A stretch of DNA of 64,000 bases from Dactylonectria macrodidyma (GCA_020744425.1 JAGMUV010000027.1:372001-436000); one strand, 5' to 3'; shown: positions 11,246 through 20,533, counted from the first letter of the stretch. The notes: generated from the sequence alone by a model not told the origin. Made by a program: numbers and translations.

Positions 11246-12719
11246 TGCCGTCATGAAGTTGTCGTACTCGGCAGTTGCGACTGAGCGATTCGTGTGGCCC
11301 TCTGCAGGGAACGCACTTCGGCTCGATCGCCTGGCACTGTGTGTGGCGGTGTCCCGTTTCCGCGCATTTGCCGCATCGCTGCGGTCTGTTGCAGGTGAAG
11401 GCTTTGTGACCAAGCTCCCAGCAGTTGTAGCATTGGACTGGGCCTTGGCGTCGCTCGAAAACGTTGGTGCTGGCCGACTCCCCAGCGAGGTGAAAGTATC
11501 TCTCTTCCAGCAAGCGTTGCGCATCGCTCACCTTCGTAACGTAGATCACCATCGAGCCGTAGGATTTCCCATTCTCCTTGTCGCTGAGCCACTGCATCTT
11601 GGCAATCGTCACTCCGTTCTCCTTTCCCAGTGCCTCCGCTGTGCCTGGCAGCACGTTGCCAGCTGAGTCCAGGACCGCTGCCCTGTTTGCGCCGTCAACT
11701 TTGACCGGATACAGTTGGTCCCTGAGGACTCTTGCGCCCTTGACTGCTGTCTTCTCTGCCGCTTCCTTGACGAGCTTCATCTCCGACTCGTCTCGGCAGA
11801 TCACCTTAATACGGTCTGCGTTCTTTGCGTTCCTCACCACCGCTGCACACCTCCAGTCCTGTCGGCCCTCCTTCTTTCGCATCTCCTCCTCAATGGCCTG
11901 TCGAATTCCTCCCACTTGCGCTTTGCCCTTCTCCTCCTCGTTGACACGCGATGTGTCGATAGTGCAGAAGAGAGTATCGGTAAGCGTGGACGGTGTTGTT
12001 TGCATCGACGAGAGCGTTTGAACGTTGCTTGGCTGGCTTGACGGCGGGGTACGGGCTACGTCTGCATACGATGGGTGCGGGCTCGTCTGGGCGCTGTTGG
12101 ACTGAATACTTTTGGCAATCGCGTCTAGTTGCTCTCGCAACTGCTTTGTTTCTTCTGCCGCTTGTTCCCTCACCTGCCTGAGCTGTTCAATCAGCTGCTC
12201 GCGCATCTGTTTCATCTCACGTGCTGTCTGTTCCTGCATGCTTCTGGTTTCCTCGGCTTTCTTCCGGTCGTCAGCTGCCTCGGCCCTGACCGTCCGTATC
12301 TCCTGCTGGAGTTGTCGGATCATCTCCAGCTGACCGCTAATCACCTTTGTCGCTTTCTGCTGGTTCTCCATCAAAGCATCCCAGAGTCTCTCCAGCATCT
12401 GTTTCTGCTTGTTCATGAGATGGCTCGACGTTTCCTGGAGCATCGTCTGGAGCGTCGTCTGGAGCATCATCTGCATTAGCGATGGATCGCTGCGGGCCGC
12501 GCCATCCACAGCCTGCAGTCCCTCGTCCGCATTGTCCCAGTCGTTGTCGCCTGCTGCCACTTGCTTTGTGCCGGCATTCTTCGATGTCCCGGCCTGGCTT
12601 GAGGCTACTTGCCAAAACTTTTGGGCTTTCGCGGTTGGTTTCACGGGTCTCGACGAGCGACGCGTCGCGGTCACCGAATCCCCACCCGCGACCAGGATCT
12701 CCTCAGCGGTCGCGTCCAT
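11235..12719 (-). CDS. LINE-2 ORF1, gag-like protein with coiled coil and zinc knuckles
   Basis: A 494-aa ORF from ATG 12719. Residues about 75-215 form a long Gln/Glu/Lys-rich coiled coil with repeated (K)QLREQ/KQMREQ heptads, longer than in LINE-1. The C-terminal knuckles are CYNCWELGHKAFTC, CGKCAETGHRHTQC and CVPCRGPHESLSRNC. It is homologous to LINE-1 and LINE-4 ORF1 through the shared [13 protein letters not shown] and KSYGSMV blocks. Family role: RNA binding and particle assembly in the cytoplasm. The reading frame is intact. Confidence 0.88.
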   Translation of the reverse strand: MDATAEEILVAGGDSVTATRRSSRPVKPTAKAQKFWQVASSQAGTSKNAGTKQVAAGDNDWDNADEGLQAVDGAARSDPSLMQMMLQTTLQTMLQETSSHLMNKQKQMLERLWDALMENQQKATKVISGQLEMIRQLQQEIRTVRAEAADDRKKAEETRSMQEQTAREMKQMREQLIEQLRQVREQAAEETKQLREQLDAIAKSIQSNSAQTSPHPSYADVARTPPSSQPSNVQTLSSMQTTPSTLTDTLFCTIDTSRVNEEEKGKAQVGGIRQAIEEEMRKKEGRQDWRCAAVVRNAKNADRIKVICRDESEMKLVKEAAEKTAVKGARVLRDQLYPVKVDGANRAAVLDSAGNVLPGTAEALGKENGVTIAKMQWLSDKENGKSYGSMVIYVTKVSDAQRLLEERYFHLAGESASTNVFERRQGPVQCYNCWELGHKAFTCNRPQRCGKCAETGHRHTQCQAIEPKCVPCRGPHESLSRNCRVRQLHDGNVH

Positions 12720-12901
12720 CTCCTGGTGCTACGCTCAAGGCAGCGCCAACCCGTTCTTTCGCCTAGAAGAGTGTAAAGAGTGTAAAGAGTGTCGCTGACT
12801 GTCGAGCAAGCTCTATATGCCTTTTCTGTGCTATCACGCGTTAATAGTCCCTGTGGCCTGCCCCGTGCGCCCAAGTTACGTATCGACCCCACCCTGGGTC
12901 C

Positions 12902-12912
12902 AGCACTACGGC
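12902..12912. repeat. Target-site duplication of LINE-3 (left copy)
   Basis: AGCACTACGGC here equals 13934-13944. The two 11-bp copies exactly bracket LINE-3. Confidence 0.88.
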
Positions 12913-13933
12913 TGGATTGGATTGGATTTTATTTCGCCCGGAGGGAAGTCCCTATAGGGCCTTGATACAATCTAGTTCACATTTCAGAACATTTGGTACC
13001 TGACACCCCAAGCCCCACGGATTGTCGTCTCATCGCTTGCTGCTCAACCTCGTCGCTGCTTGTTCCATGACAGGCCTGCTTGAAGGCCAAATTCTGCAAG
13101 TGTTCAGCATCCTATCCTCGGCAGCTGAAGCACGGTCTGCCAAAATTGAGGCTGCTTTTTGTTAGTATAGTCGCACGCTAGAGGTTAGTTTGCCGATGGC
13201 CGCTGGCCCGCATCGAGCCTGTGCGTCGCGATAGCAAATTTGATTGCCGCACGCACAGCCTGCATGTTTGGCTTCCACTTTTCGTCGTCCGACGCAGCTT
13301 TTCCTCCCAAGAAGAAAGACAAATTCCCAATCTTTGTTCGCGAGCATTTAAACATGGCTTCCCGTTGCATTGTCCACTTTTTGCATCGGAAGAGGAAGTG
13401 CCCAATCGTCTCTGCTGCTTGTCCACAATCGCATATGTCCGATTCCGCTGCCCCTATCCTGTGAAGATAACTGTTCAGTCGTATCATCCCAGTCCGAAGC
13501 TGGGCTATCACGTCCGATTCTTTTCTTTTTAGTGAGTCGTATAGTGCACGGGTGTGCTTGCCCGGCAGGGCCTTGTCGATGCGCTTTGAGTACTGTCCAA
13601 CCCCTTCCGGGAGTCGCCCACACTGCCGTTGTTGGAGGAGCGCCAGTCGAAGTGTTGTGGACCTTGCTTGGTACGACGGTGTCTCTACCACGCACTCTGC
13701 TTTGGTAGCTCTCTGCGCTGCTGCCTTGGCCATCGGTCCCAATGCAAAACCTTCGGCCTTAGCCGGCACCCACATGACTCTAACAGAACAGCCTCTTTTC
13801 CGAAGGCACTTGGTGCGGTCGTATATCTGACGGATAGTGCATTGACCGGATTGCTGCCGAGGCCTCCTGATCACTTCCACGGCCGAGCGGTTGCTCGTCA
13901 TGACCGTTACGTCCTGAAAAGGAAGCTTGGGCG
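12913..13933 (-). mobile_element. LINE-3: 5'-truncated copy of the LINE-4 family
   Basis: 1021 bp, minus strand. By eye it is identical to LINE-4 positions 23557-24577, including the whole 3' UTR and the CCAAT-repeat tail. It keeps only the last 238 or so codons of ORF2. The 11-bp duplication and 5' truncation are classic signs of an aborted target-primed reverse transcription. Near identity in both coding and UTR sequence means the insertion is very recent. Confidence 0.93.
13185..13931 (-). pseudogene. LINE-3 ORF2 C-terminal fragment
   Basis: Open frame matching the last part of LINE-4 ORF2: degenerate RNase H (MTSNRSAVEVIRRPRQQSG), WVPAKAEG, and terminal CDCGQAAETIGHFLFRC. It lacks endonuclease and reverse transcriptase and has no start, so it is a dead 5'-truncated copy rather than a gene. 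Confidence 0.9.
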
Positions 13934-13944
13934 AGCACTACGGC
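13934..13944. repeat. Target-site duplication of LINE-3 (right copy)
   Basis: This is the second AGCACTACGGC, immediately outside the truncated 5' end of LINE-3 and one base from the left inverted end of transposon A. Confidence 0.88.
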
Positions 13945-13945
13945 A

Positions 13946-13975
13946 GGCGATAGGGGTCACTGTTGCAAAACCCCC
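13946..13975 (+). repeat. Left terminal inverted repeat of transposon A
   Basis: It begins GGCGATAGGGG and ends CACTGTTGCAAAACCCCC. The reverse complement of 19056-19086 matches over about 30 bp with one small difference (T versus GG). Confidence 0.85.
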
Positions 13976-14108
13976 AAAATCACCACGCAGGTGCCAAATT
14001 AGGTTAGAGCCATATTCGCGCTGACCCGCAGTACATTGGCCTGGGTACCTCAGCTTGAATTTCTTGATTTTTGCGAGTGACAGGGAAGATACAGTCGCCG
14101 CAGCGAGC

Positions 14109-14122
14109 CCGCAGCGGACCAG
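14109..14122 (+). repeat. 14-bp motif, copy 1 of 3 in transposon A
   Basis: CCGCAGCGGACCAG. It differs by one base from CCGCTGCGGACCAG at 15212-15225 and 18680-18693, all in the same orientation: one between the left end and gene 1, one in the gene 1/gene 2 divergent promoter, and one upstream of gene 3. Candidate binding site for a transposon-encoded protein. Confidence 0.55.
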
Positions 14123-14173
14123 CAGATTGCATTTCTATTCTATTCAAAGCGGCATTAAGCTTTATGCCCCTTC

Positions 14174-15025
14174 TCAATTATCCTCATCCTCCTCTTCATC
14201 GTCTTCAGCTTGTTGAATGAGCTGCTAAACATTGAGTTAGTAGTTGCATTGCATCTGTTGATTTGATCACACTTACGACCCAGAGCCGAGCAGCTCCGGC
14301 GATGGCCTCCAACGCTATAACCTTTCTTTCCTCGAGACTCTTCTCTAATACCTCCCCAAACGAATCCAAAGCAGGAGCTGGTACTGGAGCGGCAGGAGGG
14401 GCCGCACCACTACCGCAAGCTCGTAACTGCTGAGCGGCGCGCAGCGCAGCAGCGCGCCAGGCATCATCCGGATCGTCATTCACGCCACTGAACTGCCGGT
14501 TCAGGTCCCAAAAGGCACGCACAGCAGCATGAGCCGCAGCGGGGACCTAGCAACGCAGATTGGTCAGTGGTTTGTTACCTGACAGAGCAGGGATGTCTTA
14601 CCGGCCTGCATGTGTGGCCAGTCTTTGCGCAGTCCCAGCACGCAGCACCTGTATCTACTCAGTGCATGTCAGCGTAGGAGGTGTACGGCCTTGGGAAACC
14701 AAGCATACTGTCTTGAGAGGCACATTCATGGCCGGGAGCCCTTGTGGCGCGGGTGACGCAGGGCCGGCACGGGAAGTGACGCACCGAACCACGGGGAGGG
14801 GCCTTCTTCGTCTGCTTCTTCTTCTGCTCAGACAGGCAAGTTAGCATCCGTCGCTTCGCATGAGGACTTACTGGATCGTACGGTAATCTTCGCCGCGGGT
14901 TTGCGGATACTGGGTTGGATCAATCTTCTGCTCCCCTTCACTGAGGCGTTCCGGCTGCGAGAGTCCCCATCTGTCGTGCCAGCGGTCATGGTCTCACTTA
15001 CGACGACTGTATCGGCTGTGGACAT
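14174..15025 (-). CDS. Transposon A gene 1: six-cysteine zinc-cluster protein
   Basis: Predicted 208-aa protein from ATG 15025. My exon model is 15025-14882, 14823-14709, 14648-14602, 14546-14277 and 14224-14174. Each intron is GT..AG, and frames fit only if the first donor is GTACGA at 14881. Splicing builds a C-x2-C-x11-C-x7-C-x2-C-x6-C cluster encoded across exons 2 and 3, close to fungal Zn2Cys6 spacing. It is preceded by a Lys/Arg-rich stretch and followed by an Ala/Pro linker, a short helix-rich region and an acidic tail (AEDDEEEDEDN). The role is inferred: DNA binding at the transposon ends or control of its genes. The homologous slot in transposon B (52034-52839) encodes the same cysteine pattern. 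Unannotated as a family as far as I know. Confidence 0.72.
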
Positions 15026-15211
15026 GGTGCCGTCGTTGGCCACAAGACTTTCCACGGACGTGATGATACAAAAGGGAAGGTGGAACAGGGTTAGAAGGGA
15101 TCTAGGTTCTGTAGATATTTGGTCCTGCCCCTGGTTTGGTGGGGTTCCACCAATCAGTAACTTGACGCTAAGCCCCTCCGGGTCAGTCACCGCTTCGGGC
15201 CAGCTGCAAAA

Positions 15212-15225
15212 CCGCTGCGGACCAG
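15212..15225 (+). promoter_or_regulatory. 14-bp motif, copy 2, in the divergent promoter of transposon A
   Basis: CCGCTGCGGACCAG lies between the divergent starts of the zinc-cluster gene (15025) and the integrase gene (15311). Its position suits a shared operator, but binding is inference only. Confidence 0.5.
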
Positions 15226-15310
15226 TGCGGCAAGCCAGCCTCATCACACCCCTTTCTGGCTGTCAGGATGAAGCAGATCGTCCACACTCTTTCGACCTCA
15301 CTGCGCAAAC

Positions 15311-17038
15311 ATGGCACGTCCGCCCAACCCAATCGATGAATACCGTGACTATGTCACTCATCTCTACCTCAACGGCGTCTCGCGAAGCAGGATTCAGTAC
15401 AAGCTTCGGAAGCATCATCGCGTCATCGTCAATCTCAGCACAATCTCTCGCCGAATCGCAAGCTGGCATCTCCCACGCCAGCAAGCCCGTACCAAAGAGA
15501 GTCCAGAGCTTATAGAGGCCACCCGCGACCTGATATTCCGCGTTGGGCTTAGCGAGAAGCAGACATTGAGCGTTCTACAGAGACAGTGCTGGCCGATCAC
15601 GAAACGAGGTCTGAAGCGCATCAGGCTTCACCCAGACCGCCGCTGGGTGCGCAGGCTTAATAGCGATGAGGAGCGCCTTGCATTGCTGGAGAAGACAGAG
15701 AAGGTTATTATCGAAATGACACGACGTTCCAATGCCATTTCCGGATATGGCAAAAGCCTCCTACAGCCTTATCTTCGCCAGCAAAGGCAGTTCTGGGTAC
15801 CAAGAGATCCTCTCTTTGCGATGTACAAAATCATGTTCCCGAATGAGGTCGAGATCCGGAAAAGGATGTTTCGGAGGAAGAAAGGACAGTTTCTTGTCCC
15901 TGGTCCGAACTACCAGTGGTGCATTGATGGTCATGACAAGCTCAAGGCGTACGGATTCGAGATATACGCTGCAATCGATGCCTACTCGCGCAACATTATC
16001 TGGTTTTATGTTGGCCACTCTGCTACAACTGCTTTGAGTGTTATGAAGCAGTACTTGGCCGCATGCAACACATACGGCTTCCGGCCATGGTATCTGCAGG
16101 CAGACAGAGGTAGCGAGACGCCGCTAATCGCTGCAGCTCATTGGAATTTTGCTTTAGCGGCAGACGGACGGGTGGAGTGGAACGGGAAGGTTTTCCAGCA
16201 AGGGAAGCGCCTAAAGGATTCCTACAAGGCCGCACCGAGCACAAAGAATGTCAAGATCGAAAGTTGGTGGGAGCGCATGCTGCATGTATCTTCCCGGCAG
16301 TGGGTGGACTACTTTGGGGAGCTTGCCAGAGACGGGGACTTCGACGGCGATATGCTAGAGGATCAGATCGCCATCTATGCCGTCTTCGAAGATATACTAC
16401 GCCAAGAACTCTTCGACTTTGTGGAGGCGTGGAACATTCATCGGATCCGCCTTCAGAAGAACCGTCCGCACGTGGTCCACGGTCAGCCCTGGATGAACTA
16501 CCATTACCCGGACCCAGAGAAGGCATGCAACTGGGGGATCCCCATTAACCGTTCGGTCCTAGAGGAACTGCACAGACCACTGGCTGATATCGACATTAGC
16601 ACTTGCTTGGAGCCACAGACAAAGTATTGGTGTCGCCAAGTTCTCGTCGAAATGGGCTACGATGACGTCGTCCATGGGACTCACCAGGAGCCAGACAAGC
16701 TGCGGCCTTTTAAGCGATTCTACCTGGACCTTCGAGATAGAATCATTCAGCACATCGAAAGTGGCCTACAGCCTATATTGGCATATCGCAAAGCGCCAAC
16801 AGGGGGTGTTGCCGAATATGTAAGCCTTGCCGTTTCGATGCGGGTTCACGAATCTAAACGCATATAGGAAGCATTGTACGACCGAGCAAATCAGGCTTTC
16901 CACAATGAACTTGGAGATGGGGAACCGGCAGAGCAACCACTTGTTGAACTAGGATATGAGGATGAAGAAGGGAACGATATGGAGGAAATAAGTGATGATG
17001 AGCAGGATGGCGAGACTTCAGATGAGGAAGCCGAGTAG
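15311..17038 (+). CDS. Transposon A gene 2: rve-like DDE integrase/transposase
   Basis: Predicted 559 aa from ATG 15311, exons 15311-16819 and 16868-17038 (intron with GTAAGC, CTAAAC and ATATAG). Residues 1-60 form a helix-turn-helix-like start (VSRSRIQYKLRKHHRV). The catalytic core shows candidate triad D206 (WCIDGHDKLKAYGFEIYAAI), D265 (LQADRGSE) and E317 (VKIESWWERM), the DDE pattern of integrase-core domains. The C-terminal exon is very acidic. Expected activity: nuclear cut-and-paste strand transfer. The intron keeps the frame (phase 0), and the uninterrupted alternative would end early at 16867. The frame is intact, unlike the homologue in transposon B. Confidence 0.85.
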
Positions 17039-17231
17039 TCAATCCTTCCTATTCTGTCGGACAGCAAATGTTGCAGGGATCTTTGTCCCTTTGAAGCGTG
17101 TGGATCGTGCTGGTGGAAGCGCCTCATCGATATCAGTGCCAGGCAGTCGAGCTTGATCGCTATTAATGCTCTGAGCAATGAACTCTCGGGTTACCTAGTA
17201 GTGTTAGAACTAGACTCTGCAATGAGGTGAT

Positions 17232-18524
17232 TTAGTCTCTTACGAACTCCGGGACCAAAATCTCCTCATCATCTCCCCCGTCCACTTCGTCTCCTTCACC
17301 TGCCATACCTCCACTCCCCTTATCGCCAGGGATGTCGTCAAACAATAGATCACGAAGCGGATCTTCCACTTCACAGGGGTCTGCCACATCTTCGTGTACA
17401 ATGATCTCCTCAACAATATCTTCAAGCTCATCGTCCGTTGGGCTCTGGCGGGAGGCAGTCGGGACACGCTCTTCCGGCTTCACCTTGATGTGTACCCCCT
17501 GCTTGACCTGGTACGTGTCCCTGGTGCGACTCTCCTTCTTGACATGTTCCTCCTGCTTGATGCGCTTCTTGCGCCGGGGCGCAGGACTCGGGTCTTCTTG
17601 CTTGACCTTCCGTTTCTTTTCTTCCTTGACTGGCGTGGAGTATTCATCTGGCCTAAGCGGTGTGACTGGCTCCTGCTTGTCGACTACATCCGTGGATGTA
17701 AGGACGACTAGCACCTTCAACTGTCCTGCCTGATTGTTGCCGAAGTGCCCCGAGGCGAGCATACTCGACGGGGTCGTGTACTTGTCGGTGTTCGGAACGG
17801 TGACGATCTTCTTGCCAGAGAAACTCGAAGCGTAAGAAAGGCTCCATAGGTCTCTGTTCGTAAGATCGATTGTGGGCGGGAGCGGACGGAGATGGTCGAA
17901 CAAAATCGCGGTGAATGAGGGCCAAGTCAGTAAATCTGCCGAGGAGAACTTAATCACTGTATCTTTCAGAGGCAGCACCGTCTCCGGAACCTCCACTGCA
18001 AGCCCATTGAAATACCTGGTCTCCAAGCTCACAAGCAGGAGACTTATATGCACCCACTGGTACCCCGTCCGCTGCCTCATAGGCTTTCTGGTACTGGTTT
18101 TTGTATCCTGAATGGCCCGACTGGCCGCTGATGCAACTGTCATGAAATGGGGATTGCCCGGCGCCTCAGGAGGAGGTATGCGTGCTCGTGTATTCACCGT
18201 GCCGGGAGCAGACACTTCGTTGGGGAGCAGTTGAGCCGTGCGTCCAATGCTGATGAATGACACGGGTTTCGGTCTGTCACGCAGCAGCTGGCTTGCTGGA
18301 CTGACTGGCCGTGGCGGGGAGTCCTCAACCTCCACTACCTCATCGTATGGGCCCGGAAGTGCCGGAGTTTTGGACCTGGCTTGATGTTGGAGCCGAAAGG
18401 GGTTGGCTAGGCCGCAATGGCCGCAATAATTCGCGCCAACATACGTCGTGGTGAAGAGTTCATGATGTTTCTTTCCGGCTTGGACGCAATAGACATGCTC
18501 GGGGGGAATCTTTGGAGGGCTCAT
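17232..18524 (-). CDS. Transposon A gene 3: C/H zinc motif and SUMO-site-rich partner protein
   Basis: A 430-aa intronless ORF from ATG 18524, convergent with the integrase (about 190 bp between stops). The N-terminus carries C13-x6-H20-x13-C34-x2-C37 (YCGHCG), a likely small zinc-binding module. A middle globular part (about residues 150-310) has no family I recognise. It is followed by a basic region with at least five psi-K-x-E sites (VKEE, VKQE, IKQE, VKKE, VKPE), KKRK-type nuclear localisation signals and an acidic tail. The transposon B partner has the same plan. Inferred role: nuclear accessory factor that is SUMOylated or binds SUMO-related machinery to help or restrain transposition. 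Confidence 0.75.
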   Translation of the reverse strand: MSPPKIPPEHVYCVQAGKKHHELFTTTYVGANYCGHCGLANPFRLQHQARSKTPALPGPYDEVVEVEDSPPRPVSPASQLLRDRPKPVSFISIGRTAQLLPNEVSAPGTVNTRARIPPPEAPGNPHFMTVASAASRAIQDTKTSTRKPMRQRTGYQWVHISLLLVSLETRYFNGLAVEVPETVLPLKDTVIKFSSADLLTWPSFTAILFDHLRPLPPTIDLTNRDLWSLSYASSFSGKKIVTVPNTDKYTTPSSMLASGHFGNNQAGQLKVLVVLTSTDVVDKQEPVTPLRPDEYSTPVKEEKKRKVKQEDPSPAPRRKKRIKQEEHVKKESRTRDTYQVKQGVHIKVKPEERVPTASRQSPTDDELEDIVEEIIVHEDVADPCEVEDPLRDLLFDDIPGDKGSGGMAGEGDEVDGGDDEEILVPEFVRD

Positions 18525-18679
18525 TTCGGTGGAAGAGAGGAGGTGAAAGTCGGAAAGGAGAGAAAGGGGGGAATCTGGTTTCCACTGAGGTTTTAATTTA
18601 ATAAGAACAATCAATATCACCCTTTCCTATGGTGGATGAAGTCGCTAGACTCATTTGAGCAGGAGGTTACTGAGCTAAT

Positions 18680-18693
18680 CCGCTGCGGACCAG
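18680..18693 (+). promoter_or_regulatory. 14-bp motif, copy 3, upstream of transposon A gene 3
   Basis: An exact copy of the 15212-15225 motif, about 155 bp upstream of the gene 3 start codon and inside the right subterminal region. Confidence 0.5.
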
Positions 18694-19055
18694 GAGCGGG
18701 ATCACTGCGGTGACCCTTTGTGGGCTCACTAAGCTGCTCCTCATCCGGAGATCAAGATGAATGGGTAACTAAGCGCTCGCGATTTCTGGAATAGGTGAAT
18801 TTTAATTGCGATATAGCAAACAGCATTGGATTCGAGGCCAACTCAGATTGTCAGAACCATCTTCTGGACATATTTTGTGACTATTTTAGTAGTAGCAACC
18901 AGTCCACCATTTATCGACTGATGTGGTGAGCATGAAAGTCAACGGCCGAATGCTACCGCGCGAGCCCGCTGCTAGTCCGCGGTACATATCCCATGGCGTC
19001 CCAAAGTACCGAGATGACTAAGGAGTTGAGCGCCTAAACCCAAAAGGAAACGACC

Positions 19056-19086
19056 GGGGGTTTTGCAACAGTGCCCCCCTATCGCC
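19056..19086 (-). repeat. Right terminal inverted repeat of transposon A
   Basis: The reverse complement of the left end (GGGGGTTTTGCAACAGTG, then CCCCCTATCGCC). The outer boundary at 19086 lies only about 11 bp before LINE-4. Confidence 0.85.
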
Positions 19087-19201
19087 CAGAGATTCGCGAA
19101 AAGACCGTAATCGACGAAGAGCGGAGGCTTGCTTGGACGATCTTGAAATCTCTATATCTTCTCACTTCAAAGAGTTGTGCTGTGGTGGACCACCCTGCAT
19201 C

Positions 19202-20533
19202 ATGAGTGCCCTGGCGAGTGCGGGGACCGTGGTGGGGCCGCGGGGTCCCATATCGACGCCAACGGGGCGCCGAGTCATGAAACGCAAAATTGACGACCAA
19301 GGGAGGGAATCGAACAAAAGCAGCCGATATGCAACAAGGACGACGACAAACGCGAGAACAATTGAAGTGGAATGTGCGACCGACATAAGAAATGGAAACA
19401 GCAGCGATAGTACCGACGAGGGAGGAGCGACGCTCCAGAGTGCGTTGGATTTGTTGGGCCAGTACCGCGCCGAGTTCCAAGGGATGAAGGAGGCGATTAA
19501 GGAGCAGAGCGAAACAATCCGTAACCAGCAAGAGACCATCCGAGAGTTGAGGGAAGCCGTTGAAGGGCAGCTGAATTGTATACGAGATTTGAGTCAACGA
19601 TTTGAGGACACCAAGCAGCAGATGGGCCATGACCTGAAGCGAGCACACGAGCTGCTTGAAGCTATCGCAGGGCGCGCTCCGGCTACCCCGCCGGTCTCTT
19701 TCGCTGACGTCACTCGTTCATCACCCTCATCCGAACCTAGCAATGTGAGGACGAACGTCTCCAACAACACCTTGGCATCGTCCTTGGCAAATGAGCTCTA
19801 TTGCACGATTGATACGTCGCGGGTCGAAGAAGGGAACAGAGACTGTGCACAGGTGGGACCAATCCGGAAAGCCATCGAAAGTGAGATGAGGGCGAAGGAT
19901 GGCCAGGCGGCCTGGAGATGCGCGGCAGTTGTAAGGGATGCCCGGAACGCAGAGCGAGTCAAGGTCATCTGCAGAGATGAAAACGAATTGAAGCAGGTCA
20001 AGGACGCCGCGCAGAAGACGGCGGTTGTGGGAGTGAGGGTGATGAGAGACCAGCTCTACCCGGTGAAGGTGGACAACGCCAACCGAACCGCAGTGCTAGA
20101 CGCAGAAGGGAACGTCCTACCTGGGGCGGCTGAAGCGCTCGGCGCCGAGAATAATGTCAATATTGCCAAAATCTCATGGCTAAGCAAAAAGGAATCGGGA
20201 AAAGCGTACGGATCGATGGTGGTGTACCGGTACGTCACGAAGGGGAACGACGCGATGCGGCTCGTGGACGGACACTACTTTGACCTAGCCGGGGAATCAG
20301 CGTGCACAAACGTTTTTGAGCCACGCAAGGGACCAGTACAGTGTTACAACTGCCAAGAGATTGGCCATAAGTCGTTCCGGTGCAAGAACCCTCAGATTTG
20401 CGGACGATGCGCGGGACCGGGGCATCATCACAGGGAGTGCCAGGCGGTGGAACCGAAGTGCGTGCTGTGCGGCGGACCACACGAATCGTTCAGCAGGAAC
20501 TGCCGTGTGCGGAACGCGCGCAGCGATGTGTAA
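19202..20533 (+). CDS. LINE-4 ORF1, gag-like protein
   Basis: A 443-aa ORF from ATG 19202 (MSALASAG). The frame is open further upstream, but 19202 leaves a UTR of about 100 bp like LINE-1. A coiled coil spans about residues 80-145 (Gln/Glu-rich, KEQSETIRNQQETIRELRE). The C-terminus has knuckles CYNCQEIGHKSFRC, CGRCAGPGHHHREC and [15 protein letters not shown]. The stop TAA at 20531-20533 overlaps the ORF2 ATG (20526) by eight bases in a different frame, which suggests termination-reinitiation for ORF2 translation. Intact. Confidence 0.9.
   Translation: MSALASAGTVVGPRGPISTPTGRRVMKRKIDDQGRESNKSSRYATRTTTNARTIEVECATDIRNGNSSDSTDEGGATLQSALDLLGQYRAEFQGMKEAIKEQSETIRNQQETIRELREAVEGQLNCIRDLSQRFEDTKQQMGHDLKRAHELLEAIAGRAPATPPVSFADVTRSSPSSEPSNVRTNVSNNTLASSLANELYCTIDTSRVEEGNRDCAQVGPIRKAIESEMRAKDGQAAWRCAAVVRDARNAERVKVICRDENELKQVKDAAQKTAVVGVRVMRDQLYPVKVDNANRTAVLDAEGNVLPGAAEALGAENNVNIAKISWLSKKESGKAYGSMVVYRYVTKGNDAMRLVDGHYFDLAGESACTNVFEPRKGPVQCYNCQEIGHKSFRCKNPQICGRCAGPGHHHRECQAVEPKCVLCGGPHESFSRNCRVRNARSDV

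Larger units (their letters stand above)
7191..12830 (-). mobile_element. LINE-2: Tad1-like non-LTR retrotransposon
   Basis: A second two-ORF LINE, inverted relative to LINE-1. The 3' end is at the low coordinate: the top strand shows (TAG)n at about 7191-7204, then ATTTATTACGCCCGG, the complement of the shared core CCGGGCGTAATAAAT with a (CTA)n tail. ORF1 (12719-11235) is open. ORF2 (11245-7475) has one TAG. The 5' boundary is uncertain: I estimated it from the roughly 105-115-bp 5' UTRs of LINE-1 and LINE-4 and could not find a convincing target-site duplication. Two AGAGTGTAA units lie near 12770-12790 in the presumed 5' UTR. Confidence 0.85.
13946..19086. mobile_element. Transposon A: three-gene DNA transposon with rve-like DDE integrase
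   Basis: The element is bounded by inverted ends at 13946-13975 and 19056-19086 (GGCGATAGGGG, then CACTGTTGCAAAACCCCC). Inside are a six-cysteine zinc-cluster gene (minus, 15025-14174), an integrase gene (plus, 15311-17038) and a zinc-motif/SUMO-site gene (minus, 18524-17232, convergent with the integrase). The same gene set and order of integrase and partner occur in transposon B (48138-56345). The integrase has an rve-type DDE triad and carries no reverse transcriptase neighbour, so this is a DNA transposon. I cannot place it in a named superfamily. No convincing target duplication is visible. All three frames are open, so it may be autonomous. Confidence 0.82.

Noticed and set aside
7495..12479. 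Many ORFs of 60-190 codons on the plus strand across LINE-2
   Set aside because: All are antisense or frame-shifted shadows of ORF1 and ORF2; GC-rich coding DNA produces such frames.
12720..12900. A target-site duplication for LINE-2
   Set aside because: I compared the flank beside the CTA tail (GATTAGTGCCAT) with this region and found only weak similarity.
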